In this document: one piece after another, positions 11,877 to 22,645 of the stretch
Position numbering within the stretch: position 1 is the stretch's first letter
How the letters are laid out: each line of letters opens with the position of its first letter
Assembly (NCBI GenBank): GCA_902606505.1
Contig: CACLGU010000005.1
Coordinates: forward strand, 1-48,547
Reading direction: 5' to 3'
DNA from: an uncultured Prochlorococcus sp.
GTDB taxonomy: Bacteria > Cyanobacteriota > Cyanobacteriia > PCC-6307 > Cyanobiaceae
Length of the DNA stretch: 48,547 bases
Position numbers and translations under genes: made by a program
Notes under the pieces: generated by a model
Told to the model about the DNA's origin: nothing
Database searches by the model: none
Seen by the model: the letters and a program-made list of their open reading frames with translations, nothing else

Positions 11877-13343
11877 TCACGAGGCAAAGCGGGCCCGTCC
11901 TGTAGATGACCATTCTTTTAGGAAATCAATTTGCTCCTTTGCAGTTCTTGATAAAGGAACTAATTCAGATACTGCTTTTATTAAATCTTTCTCCATAAGC
12001 TCTCTATTTTCAGAAAATGAAATATGCATTCCCTCTATTACTGCTTGTTCAAGTTCTGCCCCTGAGAATCCATTTGTTCTATCGATGATAGTAGATAGAG
12101 GAAAACTGTAACTTGGTCTTCTTTTTTTTAGGTGCAAGTCCAGAATACTAAATCTTTCTTCTGAATTTGGTAAATCAAGAAAAAATATCTCATCAAACCT
12201 ACCTTTCCTTAATAATTCAGCAGGAAGCTTATCTATAGCATTAGCGGTAGCAATGACAAATACGGCGGATTCTTTTTCAGCCATCCAAGTTAGCAAACTT
12301 GCCAAAACCCTCTGACTTGTTCCTCCATCGCTTCTAGCATCGCCACCAAAGCCCTTGTCTATTTCATCGATCCACAGGATACACGGAGACATGGCCTCAG
12401 CTCTTGAAATTGTTTCTCTAGTTCTTGCTTCGCTTGAACCAACGAGGCTAGAAAACAGTCTCCCAACATCTAACCTGAGTAGCGGCATTGACCAACTTTT
12501 TGAAATTGATTTTGCAGTAAGCGATTTCCCTGTTCCTTGCGCTCCAACAAGTAATACCCCTTTGGGAATGGGTAATCCATAATCTCTAGCTTCTTTAGAA
12601 AAGGCTCTATATCTTTGATTAAGCCAAACTTTTAAAACATTTAAACCACCAATATCATCTTGACCTGATTTAGCTTCGAAAAATTCTAAAATCTCACTTC
12701 TTGCGATAACTTGTTTTTTCTCTTCAAGAATATCTTTAATATCTTCTTTACTTATTTTTCCCCTTTGAGCAAGAGCCTTTGCCGTGACTTGTTTGACTTT
12801 TATTTCAGTAAGTCCACTTGAAGCAATAGAAAGTAGGTTTAAGTCTTGTTCCTCAAGATTTGAATTAGTATTAATAGCAATTTTTTTTATTAGATTTTTC
12901 AATTCTTTTTGATCAGGTAAAGGTAAGTTTTCAATTGTCATTAATTCATCCAGCTCTTCTGATGATGGAAATAGATGAGAACTAATGATCAAATTATTAC
13001 TAGTTTCCTTAAGCGCTGAAGACAATTGTTTAATAGTTCTATTAATAGATGGATCATCATAAAATTTATGAAAATCTTTTACTAGTAAAACTGTTGACAA
13101 TGCAGAACTTTGTTCCTTAAGCCAATTAAGGACTCCTAAAGGATTATTAGAAAATTTACCATCTTCATTTAGTAATCCTTTTATACCGCTAACACAATCC
13201 CAGCGAACGAATCTTTTTATATTTAATCTTTCACAAGATACATTAATTAATTTTTCCAATCTTTCTTCTTCTTTAGTCCTTACCCAAATTAATGAGGTTC
13301 TTGATTTTATGAGTAATTCTAAATTTCTACACCAAGAATTCAT
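11877..13343 (-). CDS. AAA ATPase, Ycf46-like
   Basis: Walker A GAQGTGKSLTAKSI, Walker B ILWIDEIDKGF, second region of homology; N-terminal LLIKSRTSLIWVRTKEEERLE typical of Ycf46 family. Confidence 0.85.
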   Translation of the reverse strand: MNSWCRNLELLIKSRTSLIWVRTKEEERLEKLINVSCERLNIKRFVRWDCVSGIKGLLNEDGKFSNNPLGVLNWLKEQSSALSTVLLVKDFHKFYDDPSINRTIKQLSSALKETSNNLIISSHLFPSSEELDELMTIENLPLPDQKELKNLIKKIAINTNSNLEEQDLNLLSIASSGLTEIKVKQVTAKALAQRGKISKEDIKDILEEKKQVIARSEILEFFEAKSGQDDIGGLNVLKVWLNQRYRAFSKEARDYGLPIPKGVLLVGAQGTGKSLTAKSISKSWSMPLLRLDVGRLFSSLVGSSEARTRETISRAEAMSPCILWIDEIDKGFGGDARSDGGTSQRVLASLLTWMAEKESAVFVIATANAIDKLPAELLRKGRFDEIFFLDLPNSEERFSILDLHLKKRRPSYSFPLSTIIDRTNGFSGAELEQAVIEGMHISFSENRELMEKDLIKAVSELVPLSRTAKEQIDFLKEWSSTGRARFAS

Positions 13344-13359
13344 TATTTGAGATTAAAAA

Positions 13360-14502
13360 TTATTTTTTACTGTTGGGTTCAAAAGGTAATCTTTTATCTG
13401 AAATAGTTGAAGCAGAGGTTGTTATTACTTCATTTTTGGCTAATAATTGTTGATCCAGAATTTTCTGTAGATTCTCAGGAAGAGCCTCTTTATTAAGCAG
13501 AAAAGTCTGAAATGCTTGGAATATATTAGCAACAACCATATATAGTAAAACTCCTGCAGGTAATGGGAAAAACAGAAACATTCCAGTAATCATTACTGGT
13601 GTAATTTTGTTTGCCGTTGATTGCTGTGGATTCGCAGGCATCCCCTGACTAGATAAAACTTGAGAGAGAAGTAGGGTTAATCCAAAGGCACCTACTAATG
13701 CAGCAATATCCCAATTAATAACCCCATCCACATAAAAACCAACTTGGCCAAGAGCTTTAATAAATAAAAAACCACTTTTGGCAGCTAGACCAGGGATTTT
13801 TGCTTCGATTGTTGCATCCCCCGGTTTAATTGCTGTAACTATACCGTCTTGGGATACTTTAAGATTTTCGGATCCTTTAGAAACCTTCCAAGTCGGGAGA
13901 AATTTTGATCCATTGTCGTATTTAGATAAAACTTCCGAATAGCTATTACCATTTGTTGTTTGTAAATTTATTTTTACGGATTCTTCTGTTCCTAACTTTG
14001 TTCCATTAGGGATAGTTGCTATTACAGGAAAATGAGATTTTTCTGTGATGAATATAGAGTGTCTTGGGGATTTATAAGGTTTTGGATCAATTGCTGCTAC
14101 TTGATCCTGTGGAACTACCTTGAGGTTTATATTGTAGGGAACATCAGCAAATGGAGATCCTCTTAGGGTTGCAAACAATGCAAATAGAACAGGCATTTGT
14201 ACAATCAAGGGAAGGCAACCTGCGAGGGGACTGCCAAACTCATTCATTAATTTCCCAAGTTCTTCTTGCTGTTTCTTTGGATCACTTGAAAATTTAGATT
14301 TAATTTCTGCTTGCCTTTTTTGCATTACGGGTTGAGCAATTTTCATTCTTCTTGCACTTCTAATGGAACCGGCGCTGAGAGGGAAAAGTGCAATTCTAAT
14401 TACGACTGTCAATGCAACAATCGCTAATCCATAACTGGGTACTAAACCGTAGAAAAAATCAAGAATCGGGATAAGTAATTTTTCAGAAATGAACCCTATC
14501 AC
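13360..14502 (-). CDS. yidC: Membrane protein insertase YidC/Oxa1
   Basis: [20 protein letters not shown]...[15 protein letters not shown]...[29 protein letters not shown]; located next to rnpA/rpmH. Confidence 0.95.
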   Translation of the reverse strand: MIGFISEKLLIPILDFFYGLVPSYGLAIVALTVVIRIALFPLSAGSIRSARRMKIAQPVMQKRQAEIKSKFSSDPKKQQEELGKLMNEFGSPLAGCLPLIVQMPVLFALFATLRGSPFADVPYNINLKVVPQDQVAAIDPKPYKSPRHSIFITEKSHFPVIATIPNGTKLGTEESVKINLQTTNGNSYSEVLSKYDNGSKFLPTWKVSKGSENLKVSQDGIVTAIKPGDATIEAKIPGLAAKSGFLFIKALGQVGFYVDGVINWDIAALVGAFGLTLLLSQVLSSQGMPANPQQSTANKITPVMITGMFLFFPLPAGVLLYMVVANIFQAFQTFLLNKEALPENLQKILDQQLLAKNEVITTSASTISDKRLPFEPNSKK

Positions 14503-14574
14503 GATATTAAAAAGAGAGTAATTTTATTAGACATTTTATTTTACAGGAAAAAAAGGTTTTTGTAATTAATTTAT

Positions 14575-14988
14575 TTAGGATTTAGTAGCAAATCCTTCAA
14601 CTTCTTTTAAATTTGGGATTTGTGATCTTTTATTTATATTTTCTTCGATAAATTTTTGCTTTTCTCTAAATAAGGGTAATGATTTCATTTCAACCTTTGA
14701 TCCATCATTTAGGATAAGAACCATATCACCGTATGATCCGAATCCCCTTGGAATAGATCTAATTTCTTCAATATTACTTAATGAGACTTGTGTTTTGTTT
14801 TTACCAAACCAACCTCCATCTATTGAAATTCTTTTGTTTGTAATTTTATATCTCAACCACAATGCTCTAACTATTGCAGCAAAGGTAAATGGTAATCCCA
14901 GAATAGTTATGCCTGCAAGAAGATTTATAATTAAATCACTTTTTGCGGGCCCACCTTCATAAAAGACTTCTTCATTCATGTTAATCAT
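14575..14988 (-). CDS. PH (bacterial pleckstrin-homology-like) domain membrane protein
   Basis: Two TM segments then RYKITNKRISIDGGWFGKNKTQVSLSNIEEIRSIPRGFGSYGDMVLILNDGS; overlaps rnpA start of next gene by 4 nt. Confidence 0.75.
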   Translation of the reverse strand: MINMNEEVFYEGGPAKSDLIINLLAGITILGLPFTFAAIVRALWLRYKITNKRISIDGGWFGKNKTQVSLSNIEEIRSIPRGFGSYGDMVLILNDGSKVEMKSLPLFREKQKFIEENINKRSQIPNLKEVEGFATKS

Positions 14989-15371
14989 TTGATTAGACGA
15001 GATTTGAACATTAAGTTTTGAAATTCCTCCAAAAGTCTACCTTTATCATTGCAGAAATCTCCAAATTTAAGGTTAACAAGTAACCAATATGGTTTGTGGT
15101 TATTAATTTTTTGAATGTTTGTTAATAACCACTCTTGCAGGATTCTTCTTAATTTATTTCTTTCTACAGCTTTTTTTGAAACTTTCTTACTAATAGAAAT
15201 TGCAACCCTAAATTTATTTGAGGTATTTTTAAGTTTATGGGTTAAGAGAATATTCGGATTTGATCTTGCAACTTTAAATGTCATTAATTTTCCATGATAT
15301 GTTATGGAATTTTTATGAATGTAATTAAAGGTCCTATGACCTTTTAAACGCATATCCTTAGGTAAGGCCAT
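14985..15371 (-). CDS. rnpA: Ribonuclease P protein component
   Basis: ALPKDMRLKGHRTF...RVAISISKKVSKKAVERNKLRRILQEW; adjacent to rpmH. Confidence 0.93.
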   Translation of the reverse strand: MALPKDMRLKGHRTFNYIHKNSITYHGKLMTFKVARSNPNILLTHKLKNTSNKFRVAISISKKVSKKAVERNKLRRILQEWLLTNIQKINNHKPYWLLVNLKFGDFCNDKGRLLEEFQNLMFKSRLIK

Positions 15372-15383
15372 TTAAAAATGAAG

Positions 15384-15521
15384 TTATACAGCTATTCTCT
15401 CTCTACCTTTTTGTCTTCTGCTTTTAATAACTCTTCTACCTGTATGAGAACGCATTCTTACTCTAAAACCAGATACACGTTTTCTTTTCCTTGAAGTTCC
15501 GCCAAAAGTTCTTTTAGTCAT
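15384..15521 (-). CDS. rpmH: 50S ribosomal protein L34
   Basis: Read directly (not in ORF track): [45 protein letters not shown]. Confidence 0.96.
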
Positions 15522-15551
15522 TTGTTTAATTGTCCTTATTTAATTTATCAT

Positions 15552-16130
15552 TTAATCGATCACTATAGTCCAGCTTCCTAAATAACTTGTAAATGATTCT
15601 CCTTTAGGTTGCCCATATGAATGAAATTGGTATAAACCGTTTTTTTTGGGATTAAAGACTTTTAAGACAATTGCATAACTGTCTTTATTAGAAGGAATTG
15701 GGCTATAGGGATAAATATCTAATGAACGTAGGCCTGATTCATCAGTATTAATTTCTATATCAGCTGGAATGTCCTCTAAACATTTTGTTCTACTCTCAAA
15801 ACCGCCTATTCTTACTTTGCAAAAACTAAGTTTTTCTCTTTTTAAATTGGATTTAAAGGTTTTGGGGATTGCCAGATTAATTTTTAAAATATCAGTACTT
15901 CTATCAGATGGCCTGAGGAAAAAATAAATTGTATTTCTAAATCTTTTTTTATTTTCTTTTTGAAACCACTTTAATCTTCTAAAACGAGAATCTTGATCCC
16001 ACTGAAATTCCAATCCAGCTTTAGCTTCTTGGATGTAATTAAAAAAAGGAGTAGAGACTAAAATTGTGGGGATAAGAAAAAATCTTAAAATTTTAAGATT
16101 CAAATTAAGTTTTTTTGCGATTTTAAACAT
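15552..16130 (-). CDS. Secreted/periplasmic protein, DUF2808-like
   Basis: Signal-like N-terminus; PKTFKSNLKREKLSFCKVRIGGFESRTKCLEDIPADIEIN and NPKKNGLYQFHSYGQPKGE resemble cyanobacterial DUF2808 proteins. Confidence 0.65.
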   Translation of the reverse strand: MFKIAKKLNLNLKILRFFLIPTILVSTPFFNYIQEAKAGLEFQWDQDSRFRRLKWFQKENKKRFRNTIYFFLRPSDRSTDILKINLAIPKTFKSNLKREKLSFCKVRIGGFESRTKCLEDIPADIEINTDESGLRSLDIYPYSPIPSNKDSYAIVLKVFNPKKNGLYQFHSYGQPKGESFTSYLGSWTIVID

Positions 16131-16198
16131 TAAGTGAATGGAATAAAAAGGTTTAGTTCGTGCTATTCAATTTTAAGCAGAAAATCATCTCACTAAGG

Positions 16199-16570
16199 TT
16201 AACATCTATCTGTCCTTAATTTTGCAGCGCCATTTAAATAAGGGTGCTTTATTGCATAATTGGGTGGCAATAAAACTTGAGCCATTATTCTTATACAAAA
16301 ATCAACATCATTAGATACATGCATTTGTTGGCAGTCTATGAAGGCTACTGAATCAAGTCCATTAAATTTCCTTGCAATTGAAGCGGGAAAACATGCATTT
16401 AAATCTTTTGTCGCTGTGAATGTAATGGATAATATGTTCGCCTTAATCAGATCGTTGCGTGAAATTAATTCATCAATTAATTCCACCACGGCAATTTCTA
16501 TTTCCCTGACAGAATTCCCAGAGGCTGTTGTGGCGCCACGAATAAATGTAATTTTATAATTATCATTCAT
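16199..16570 (-). CDS. aroH: Chorismate mutase, AroH type
   Basis: FIRGATTASGNSVREIEIAVVELIDELISRNDL...SITFTATKDLNACFPASIAR. Confidence 0.93.
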   Translation of the reverse strand: MNDNYKITFIRGATTASGNSVREIEIAVVELIDELISRNDLIKANILSITFTATKDLNACFPASIARKFNGLDSVAFIDCQQMHVSNDVDFCIRIMAQVLLPPNYAIKHPYLNGAAKLRTDRC

Positions 16571-16587
16571 TTTTCATATATCTCGAT

Positions 16588-17397
16588 TTAAGGCTTGTAT
16601 AACCAAAGTACTTTATTAGATGAGTCAAACTCAAAAAAGATACTATTGATAATTTTCTCAATCATTTTACTTCCAGGGATTAGTCCAAGTATTTTTTTCT
16701 TTTTCTTACCAAATGTTAGGGGTTGAATTTTAGGGTCAATATTAACCATCTTTGCAGCTAGTTCCCGTGCAACAAATTCATCCCCAACCTCATCAACTAG
16801 TCCTAATTCTTTCGCTTGTGTACCAGTAAAAATCCTCCCATCGGCAAATTTCCTTACTTCTTCAACAGGTAAATTTCTCCCATCAGCAACAGCTTCAGTA
16901 AATTGTTTGTAGCTTTCATCAATTAGGCCTTGAAGCAATCTCCTCCCATCCTCACTTAAAGGCTTATCAGGAGAAAGTATATCTTTAAATACCCCGCTTT
17001 TAACGGTTTCAAATTTAATACCAATTTTATCTAATAATTCAGATAAATTATTTCCTCTTATAATCACACCAATAGAACCTGTAATTGTTCCTGGATTCGC
17101 AACTATTTTGTCAGATGCAACACCAATGTAAACTCCTCCAGATGCTGAGATGTTCCCAAAGCTAGCAATGACTTTACATCCTTTATCTTTTAGTCTTTTA
17201 ATAGCAGAATATATTTCTTGGCTATCTCCGACAGTCCCCCCTGGTGAATCAATTCTCACGATTAAAGCAGGAAATTCTCTATCCTCAATTTGTTTAAGAG
17301 CTTTAAGGACAGAAACTCTTGTTGAACTTGTAATGGGCTCATCTATTACTATACGAGCCATTCTTTTTTTTGACTTTCGTCTAAAAGGCCAAATCAT
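16588..17397 (-). CDS. sppA: Signal peptide peptidase SppA (protease IV-like)
   Basis: LIVRIDSPGGTVGDSQEIYSAI; ASFGNISASGGVYIGVASDKIVANPGTITGSIGVI catalytic Ser region. Confidence 0.93.
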   Translation of the reverse strand: MIWPFRRKSKKRMARIVIDEPITSSTRVSVLKALKQIEDREFPALIVRIDSPGGTVGDSQEIYSAIKRLKDKGCKVIASFGNISASGGVYIGVASDKIVANPGTITGSIGVIIRGNNLSELLDKIGIKFETVKSGVFKDILSPDKPLSEDGRRLLQGLIDESYKQFTEAVADGRNLPVEEVRKFADGRIFTGTQAKELGLVDEVGDEFVARELAAKMVNIDPKIQPLTFGKKKKKILGLIPGSKMIEKIINSIFFEFDSSNKVLWLYKP

Positions 17398-17449
17398 TCT
17401 TTTAAGGTAAAAACATAAAACTACTTTAAAAAGATTATCAGCAGAACTA

Positions 17450-18391
17450 ATGAATTCAATCCTAAATTGGTTTTTAATGATTCTCCCTTTTGCACTTTGG
17501 GGTACTTCAATGGCGGCTATGACCCCCTTAGTATCTAATGCTGGTCCGGAGTTTGTAGCTTCTTTAAGATTACTTCCAGCAGGGATTCTTGTTCTAATTA
17601 CAACATATTTGTTAAAAAGAGATTTAAAAATTTATAAATGTGATTTGAAGTGGTTTTTGGTCTTTACAATTGTCGATGCTACTTTTTTTCAGTTGTTTTT
17701 AACTTATGGTATTGAAAAGACTGGAGCAGGTTTAGGCTCTGTCTTAATTGATTCTCAACCGCTTTTGGTAGCTATTTTAGCGAGAGCAATTTTTGGAAAT
17801 TTAATTAATCCAATAGGTTGGTTAGGACTACTTTTCGGATTGGGAGGAATAGTATTTTTAGGAGTTCCACAAGAATTTTTAGGTAATTGGTGGTTGATGT
17901 CTGACAAGTCTATAAATGATGTTCCTTTTAATTTTGGCGAGCTCTGGATGCTTGCAGCTTCTTTAGCTATGGCATTAGGAACAATTTTAATTAGATTCAC
18001 TTGTACTAAAAGTGATCCAATTGCAGTTACAGGTTGGCATATGGTCTTAGGAGGTTTGCCCCTAATTATTAAGCACTGCTTACAATCAAGTTTCAAAATA
18101 ATTCCAGATTGGTCACTATTTGATTGGGGACTTATGTCATTTGCAAGTATTTTTGGAGGGGCAATAGCGTATGGTTTGTTTTTCTATTTTGCTAATAATA
18201 AAGAGATAACTGGATTTAGTACTCTTGCATTTTTAACTCCTGTATTTGCTCTTCTTAGTGGAGGTGTTTGGTTAGATGAAAGGCTCACTATTGTTCAGTG
18301 GATTGGAGTAGTGTTTGTTCTTATCTCGGTATTTCTTGTTAGCCAGCGAAAGAGTTTATGGGAAAATAAATTTTCTGACACTACTATTTAA
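17450..18391 (+). CDS. EamA/DMT-family transporter
   Basis: Ten hydrophobic segments with duplicated EamA domains; LLPAGILVLITTYLLKRD; WLDERLTIVQWIGVVFVLISVFL. Confidence 0.88.
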   Translation: MNSILNWFLMILPFALWGTSMAAMTPLVSNAGPEFVASLRLLPAGILVLITTYLLKRDLKIYKCDLKWFLVFTIVDATFFQLFLTYGIEKTGAGLGSVLIDSQPLLVAILARAIFGNLINPIGWLGLLFGLGGIVFLGVPQEFLGNWWLMSDKSINDVPFNFGELWMLAASLAMALGTILIRFTCTKSDPIAVTGWHMVLGGLPLIIKHCLQSSFKIIPDWSLFDWGLMSFASIFGGAIAYGLFFYFANNKEITGFSTLAFLTPVFALLSGGVWLDERLTIVQWIGVVFVLISVFLVSQRKSLWENKFSDTTI

Positions 18392-18419
18392 TTAGTATCT
18401 TTTTGTAAAAAGTCTAATA

Positions 18420-19496
18420 ATGCGAATAGTTTTGATTAGTACTCCTATAGGATTCTTGGGGAGTGGCAAAGGTGGTGGAGTTGAATTAACTTTAAATTCT
18501 CTAGTGACAGGATTAATTTCTTTAGGTCACTCTGTTGAGGTTATTGCTCCAAAAAATTCTAAGTTACATGAATGTAATGTAAATGCGAAATTACATTTTG
18601 TGGAAGGTGAAGATCAAATTAGTTGGCAACATCAAGATTTCAATTCTCACGTAAGCATTCCAGACAATTCATTATTAGCGGGAATGCTTGAAAAGGGCTT
18701 AGATATTGCTAAACATGCAGATGTATTGTTAAACATGTCCTATGATTGGCTGCCAATTTGGATGACTCTTAATTTAGAGATACCGATTGCTCATATTATT
18801 AGTATGGGTTCTGAAAGTTCAGTAATTAGTAATTTAATCTCTAAGGTATATGCTAGATATCCAAATAATTTTGCTTTTCATTCGAAAATGCAAGCTAATG
18901 ATTATTCATTTATAAAAGAACCAATAATTATTGGGAACGGGTTTAATTTAGATAACTATATTTTTCAAGATTCATTTAAAGGACCTTTGGCATGGGTTGG
19001 AAGAGTCGCTCCGGAGAAAGGTTTGGAGGATGCAGTTTATGTAGCAAATCAACTTGGCGAAAAATTAAAAGTTTGGGGATTTATAGAAGATGAGATGTAT
19101 GCGTCAAAAATAGAAAAATCATACCCTCTAGGAGCTATAGATTGGATGGGGTTTTTATCAACCGATGAATTACAAAAAGGACTTGGCAAATGCAGGGGGT
19201 TGCTAAATACTCCGAAATGGAATGAGGCATATGGTAACGTTATTGTTGAAGCTTTAGCTTGTGGAGTGCCAGTTATAGCTTATAAAAGGGGAGGACCTAG
19301 TGAGATTATTCAGCATGGTAAAACTGGCTATCTTGCTAAACCTGATGATAAAAAAAATCTGCTTTCCTATGTAGAAATTATTGAAAAAATAAAGCGTAAG
19401 AATTGTAGAGAATGGGTAGAAAAAAATGCTTCCACAGATATATTTGCTAAAAAGGTTGTAAACTGGCTAGATAAGTTAATAAACGAATTTAACTAG
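18420..19496 (+). CDS. Glycosyltransferase family 4-like (GT-B)
   Basis: GKGGGVELTLNSLVTGLISLGHSVEVIAP N-terminus and EAYGNVIVEALACGVPVIAYKRGGPSEII donor-binding motif. Confidence 0.9.
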   Translation: MRIVLISTPIGFLGSGKGGGVELTLNSLVTGLISLGHSVEVIAPKNSKLHECNVNAKLHFVEGEDQISWQHQDFNSHVSIPDNSLLAGMLEKGLDIAKHADVLLNMSYDWLPIWMTLNLEIPIAHIISMGSESSVISNLISKVYARYPNNFAFHSKMQANDYSFIKEPIIIGNGFNLDNYIFQDSFKGPLAWVGRVAPEKGLEDAVYVANQLGEKLKVWGFIEDEMYASKIEKSYPLGAIDWMGFLSTDELQKGLGKCRGLLNTPKWNEAYGNVIVEALACGVPVIAYKRGGPSEIIQHGKTGYLAKPDDKKNLLSYVEIIEKIKRKNCREWVEKNASTDIFAKKVVNWLDKLINEFN

Positions 19497-19510
19497 GATA
19501 AATTCATTTA

Positions 19511-21316
19511 ATGATTCTTGTTAACACAAAAAAAAGGCTTATAACCTTATTAATAGCTTTATTTTGTGGGATCATTATATTTTTCTTAGGTTTAGGCACT
19601 ACAGGATTGGTGGATGAAACTCCCCCTTTATTTGCCGCTGCAGCAAGGGCAATGAGTGAATCTGGTGATTGGTTAACTCCAAAAGTCAATGGAATATTCC
19701 GTTTTGATAAGCCTCCACTCATATATTGGCTAATGGGTTTTTTTTACTCATTACCGAAAAACGAGATTTGGGATAGTTTCGGTACACTCTCAGCAAGACT
19801 TCCTTCAGCTTTGGGGTCATTATTTTTAATGTTGATGATTGGAGATACTTTGTTTTGTTGGCCTCAAAAAGGTGATAGGCAATTTCTCACTCCAATAGTT
19901 GCATCATTAGGCTTTGCTTTGTCTCCATTGATAATTATCTGGAGTAGAACTGCCGTGAGTGATGCCCTTTTAACTGGAACCTTGGGGATTAGCCTGCTTT
20001 TATTTTGGAGAAGAATGGCAAGTGAAGGTAATGATCAATGCATTTCAGCTTGGCTATTTTTAGGATTAGCAATTTTAACTAAAGGACCTGTTGCATTTGT
20101 TTTGGCATTTTTAACTATTACATCTTTCTTGTTAAGTCAGAATAATTGGAAAATGTTGCTCAGTAAGATAAATCCCAAGAAAGGTTTTTTAATAACAATA
20201 CTAATAAGTGTTCCATGGTACATTTTAGAACTCATAAAAGAGGGAAAGCCTTTTTGGGATAATTTTTTTGGTTACCATAATTTTCAAAGATATACCTCAG
20301 TTGTAAACAATCATGCAGAACCATTCTGGTTTTTTCTTTACATAATGATATTGGCTTCATTACCATTCACCCCTTTTTTATATCACGGGATATACAAGGC
20401 CTTTAAGGATTTTTTTAAAAGTTCAAAAGAAAGTTGCGATATCACTGACACCCTTTACACCTATTCTCTATGTTGGTTAATTTCTGTTTTAATTTTCTTT
20501 AGTCTTTCTGCTACAAAACTACCAAGCTATTGGCTACCAGCAATTCCAGCGGCGGCATTACTAACAACTAATAGCTTTATAAGCCTAAAAAATACAAAGA
20601 AAAGTTATTTATATATCTGGATTTTTAATATTTTAATTTTGTTTGGCTTCTCAGCAGCATTCTTTTTCTCTAATAATTGGTTGAGTTCAATTAATGATCC
20701 CGAAATGCCTAATCTTGGATCCGAACTTTTAAGCTCTGGGATTATTTTCAAAGCTAAATTGTTCTTCTCTTCATTTACCCTTCTTGCAATAGTCTTATTT
20801 TCTTTAAAATCAAGAAATATCCTTGTTTATCTCCAAATTGTACTTTTAATTGGACAAGCTTATTTGATGTCGCCAATTAGAAAATTAGCAGATACTTCAA
20901 GGCAATTACCTTTAAGGAATATCTCAAAATTAATTTTAGATATTCGCGAGGGTAGGGAAACTTTAGCAATGATTGGGATAAGAAAACCTTCATTACATTA
21001 TTATTCGAGACAAATAGTTTTTTATGAACCAAACACTGAAGAGGGATTAATTAATCTTTCAGAAAGGCTAAATTCTGATAGGAGAGAGAATTATGAAGAT
21101 CAACCCGATTATGAATACAAATCTCTATTGGTCGTGATAGATGAATACTCTACCCGCCGACAGCAATGGTCAAAAATTAATCATGAAAAATTGGGAAAAT
21201 TTGGGATTTATAATTTATGGCGAATTCAAAAAAGTGATTTAAGTGATTATTCGAGATTTTTAGTTAAAAGTGGTTTTGAATCTGACTGGGAAAATAGAAA
21301 AGTTGAAAAATTTTAA
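19511..21316 (+). CDS. ArnT/PMT-like membrane glycosyltransferase
   Basis: DETPPLFAAAARAMSESGDWLTPKVNGIFRFDKPPLIYWL is the PMT/ArnT signature; many TM segments. Confidence 0.9.
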   Translation: MILVNTKKRLITLLIALFCGIIIFFLGLGTTGLVDETPPLFAAAARAMSESGDWLTPKVNGIFRFDKPPLIYWLMGFFYSLPKNEIWDSFGTLSARLPSALGSLFLMLMIGDTLFCWPQKGDRQFLTPIVASLGFALSPLIIIWSRTAVSDALLTGTLGISLLLFWRRMASEGNDQCISAWLFLGLAILTKGPVAFVLAFLTITSFLLSQNNWKMLLSKINPKKGFLITILISVPWYILELIKEGKPFWDNFFGYHNFQRYTSVVNNHAEPFWFFLYIMILASLPFTPFLYHGIYKAFKDFFKSSKESCDITDTLYTYSLCWLISVLIFFSLSATKLPSYWLPAIPAAALLTTNSFISLKNTKKSYLYIWIFNILILFGFSAAFFFSNNWLSSINDPEMPNLGSELLSSGIIFKAKLFFSSFTLLAIVLFSLKSRNILVYLQIVLLIGQAYLMSPIRKLADTSRQLPLRNISKLILDIREGRETLAMIGIRKPSLHYYSRQIVFYEPNTEEGLINLSERLNSDRRENYEDQPDYEYKSLLVVIDEYSTRRQQWSKINHEKLGKFGIYNLWRIQKSDLSDYSRFLVKSGFESDWENRKVEKF

Positions 21317-21570
21317 CAAAGTCTTTTTTTAAGAAGAGCATTTTTTAAATCTTCAATGCTGCACTTGCTTGGGATTTCAATCTTATTTAAATCTTCCAAT
21401 AATTCGAGATCGATTACAGAATCTTCGGCTAAAAAACTAAAAACTTCATTAATGCTTATACCCATATCTTGAGCCATCTCTGAGATAAGTCTTAAAGTAT
21501 CCCTCCTCACAGAAATCCTTAGATCTAATGGGATATATTCATTTTCAGGGTTTGCTGACTTCATACCCAA
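21313..21570 (-). CDS. CopG/ribbon-helix-helix-like small protein
   Basis: EYIPLDLRISVRRDTLRLISEMAQDMGISINEVFSFLAEDSV. Confidence 0.6.
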   Translation of the reverse strand: MGMKSANPENEYIPLDLRISVRRDTLRLISEMAQDMGISINEVFSFLAEDSVIDLELLEDLNKIEIPSKCSIEDLKNALLKKRLC

Positions 21571-21647
21571 ATCTTAAGACATTATTTAGTTATCAGGATA
21601 TAATCTTTACAATAATCATTAATTATGTATTTTAAAGTGACTTGCAA

Positions 21648-22442
21648 TTAATTTGTTTGAATAAAAAAATTTATAAATATTTTTAATAGAGGAATTGTAA
21701 TTGTTGAAATTAAGGTTGTAGTAAAAAGAATCTTTGAAGCTATTTTTTGTTTCACACCATAAGCCTCTGCCATTAATATTGTGGATATTGCCGTTGGGGT
21801 TGCTGCCTGAAGAATTATTGCAGATGATTGATAGAAGTTGAAATTTAAGAATTTACATACTAAAAAAATAATAAAGGGAAGAATAAATAACTTTAATAAA
21901 ATTGAAAATTTAATTTCTGCATTTAAATCCAAAATCTTCTCATTTTGATTTGTGATTATTCCAAGTCTTGTTCCCACAATTATTATTGCCAAAGCAATAA
22001 CTATTCTTGCAGGAATCCAAAGATAATTGCCTAAAATATCATCTATTTGAAAAAGATATGCAAGAAGTACACCAATAATGCCTCTTGATGCAGGACTATT
22101 TATTAATGCATTTAATAGACCTTTGATGTTTGGGATGTTATTAATGTTGGATTTTTCTTGAAGATAAAAAGGTCCAAATATCCAAGCGAAAAGTGTTGTT
22201 CCCAAATCAAATCCAATAGTGAAATTTATAGTCGTTGAAGGAAGAATAGCTAGCGCAATTGGTATTCCAAGAAATGAAGTATTACCTATTAGGCCTGCTA
22301 GCTGCAATGTGTAATTTGGAAGCCTCTTCTTAAATATTGGAATTATATTTATTAAAGTCATTAAAAATCCAATTGCAGCGAATGCTAAAAATGCACTTTT
22401 AATTAGGTTTATATCTATTCCTTCCTTTAATAGGAGACCCAT
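21648..22442 (-). CDS. AEC-family (auxin efflux carrier-like) permease; real N-terminus probably extends upstream to about 22592
   Basis: LPNYTLQLAGLIGNTSFLGIPIALAI...ATPTAISTILMAEAYGVKQKIASKILFTTTLISTITIP. In-frame upstream codons read INKYLINTIYSLFINIIPFLIFGFLLGKKNPKISKYIARPLIRFGIPLSV before the first ATG. Confidence 0.85.
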   Translation of the reverse strand: MGLLLKEGIDINLIKSAFLAFAAIGFLMTLINIIPIFKKRLPNYTLQLAGLIGNTSFLGIPIALAILPSTTINFTIGFDLGTTLFAWIFGPFYLQEKSNINNIPNIKGLLNALINSPASRGIIGVLLAYLFQIDDILGNYLWIPARIVIALAIIIVGTRLGIITNQNEKILDLNAEIKFSILLKLFILPFIIFLVCKFLNFNFYQSSAIILQAATPTAISTILMAEAYGVKQKIASKILFTTTLISTITIPLLKIFINFFIQTN

Positions 22443-22645
22443 TACACTTAATGGAATTCCAAATCTTATTAGAGGTCTTGCAATATATTTTGAAATCTTT
22501 GGATTCTTTTTCCCCAGAAGAAAACCAAAGATTAAAAAAGGGATAATATTTATAAAAAGAGAGTAGATGGTATTAATTAGATATTTATTTATGCAATATT
22601 AACTCGCCGTAGCTCATTAAAAGGTTTTTCTAGTTCAATAAGAAT

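Noticed and set aside
17755-18096. 113-aa minus-strand ORF
   Set aside because: Antisense to the EamA transporter; no domain, Pro/Lys-rich shadow composition.
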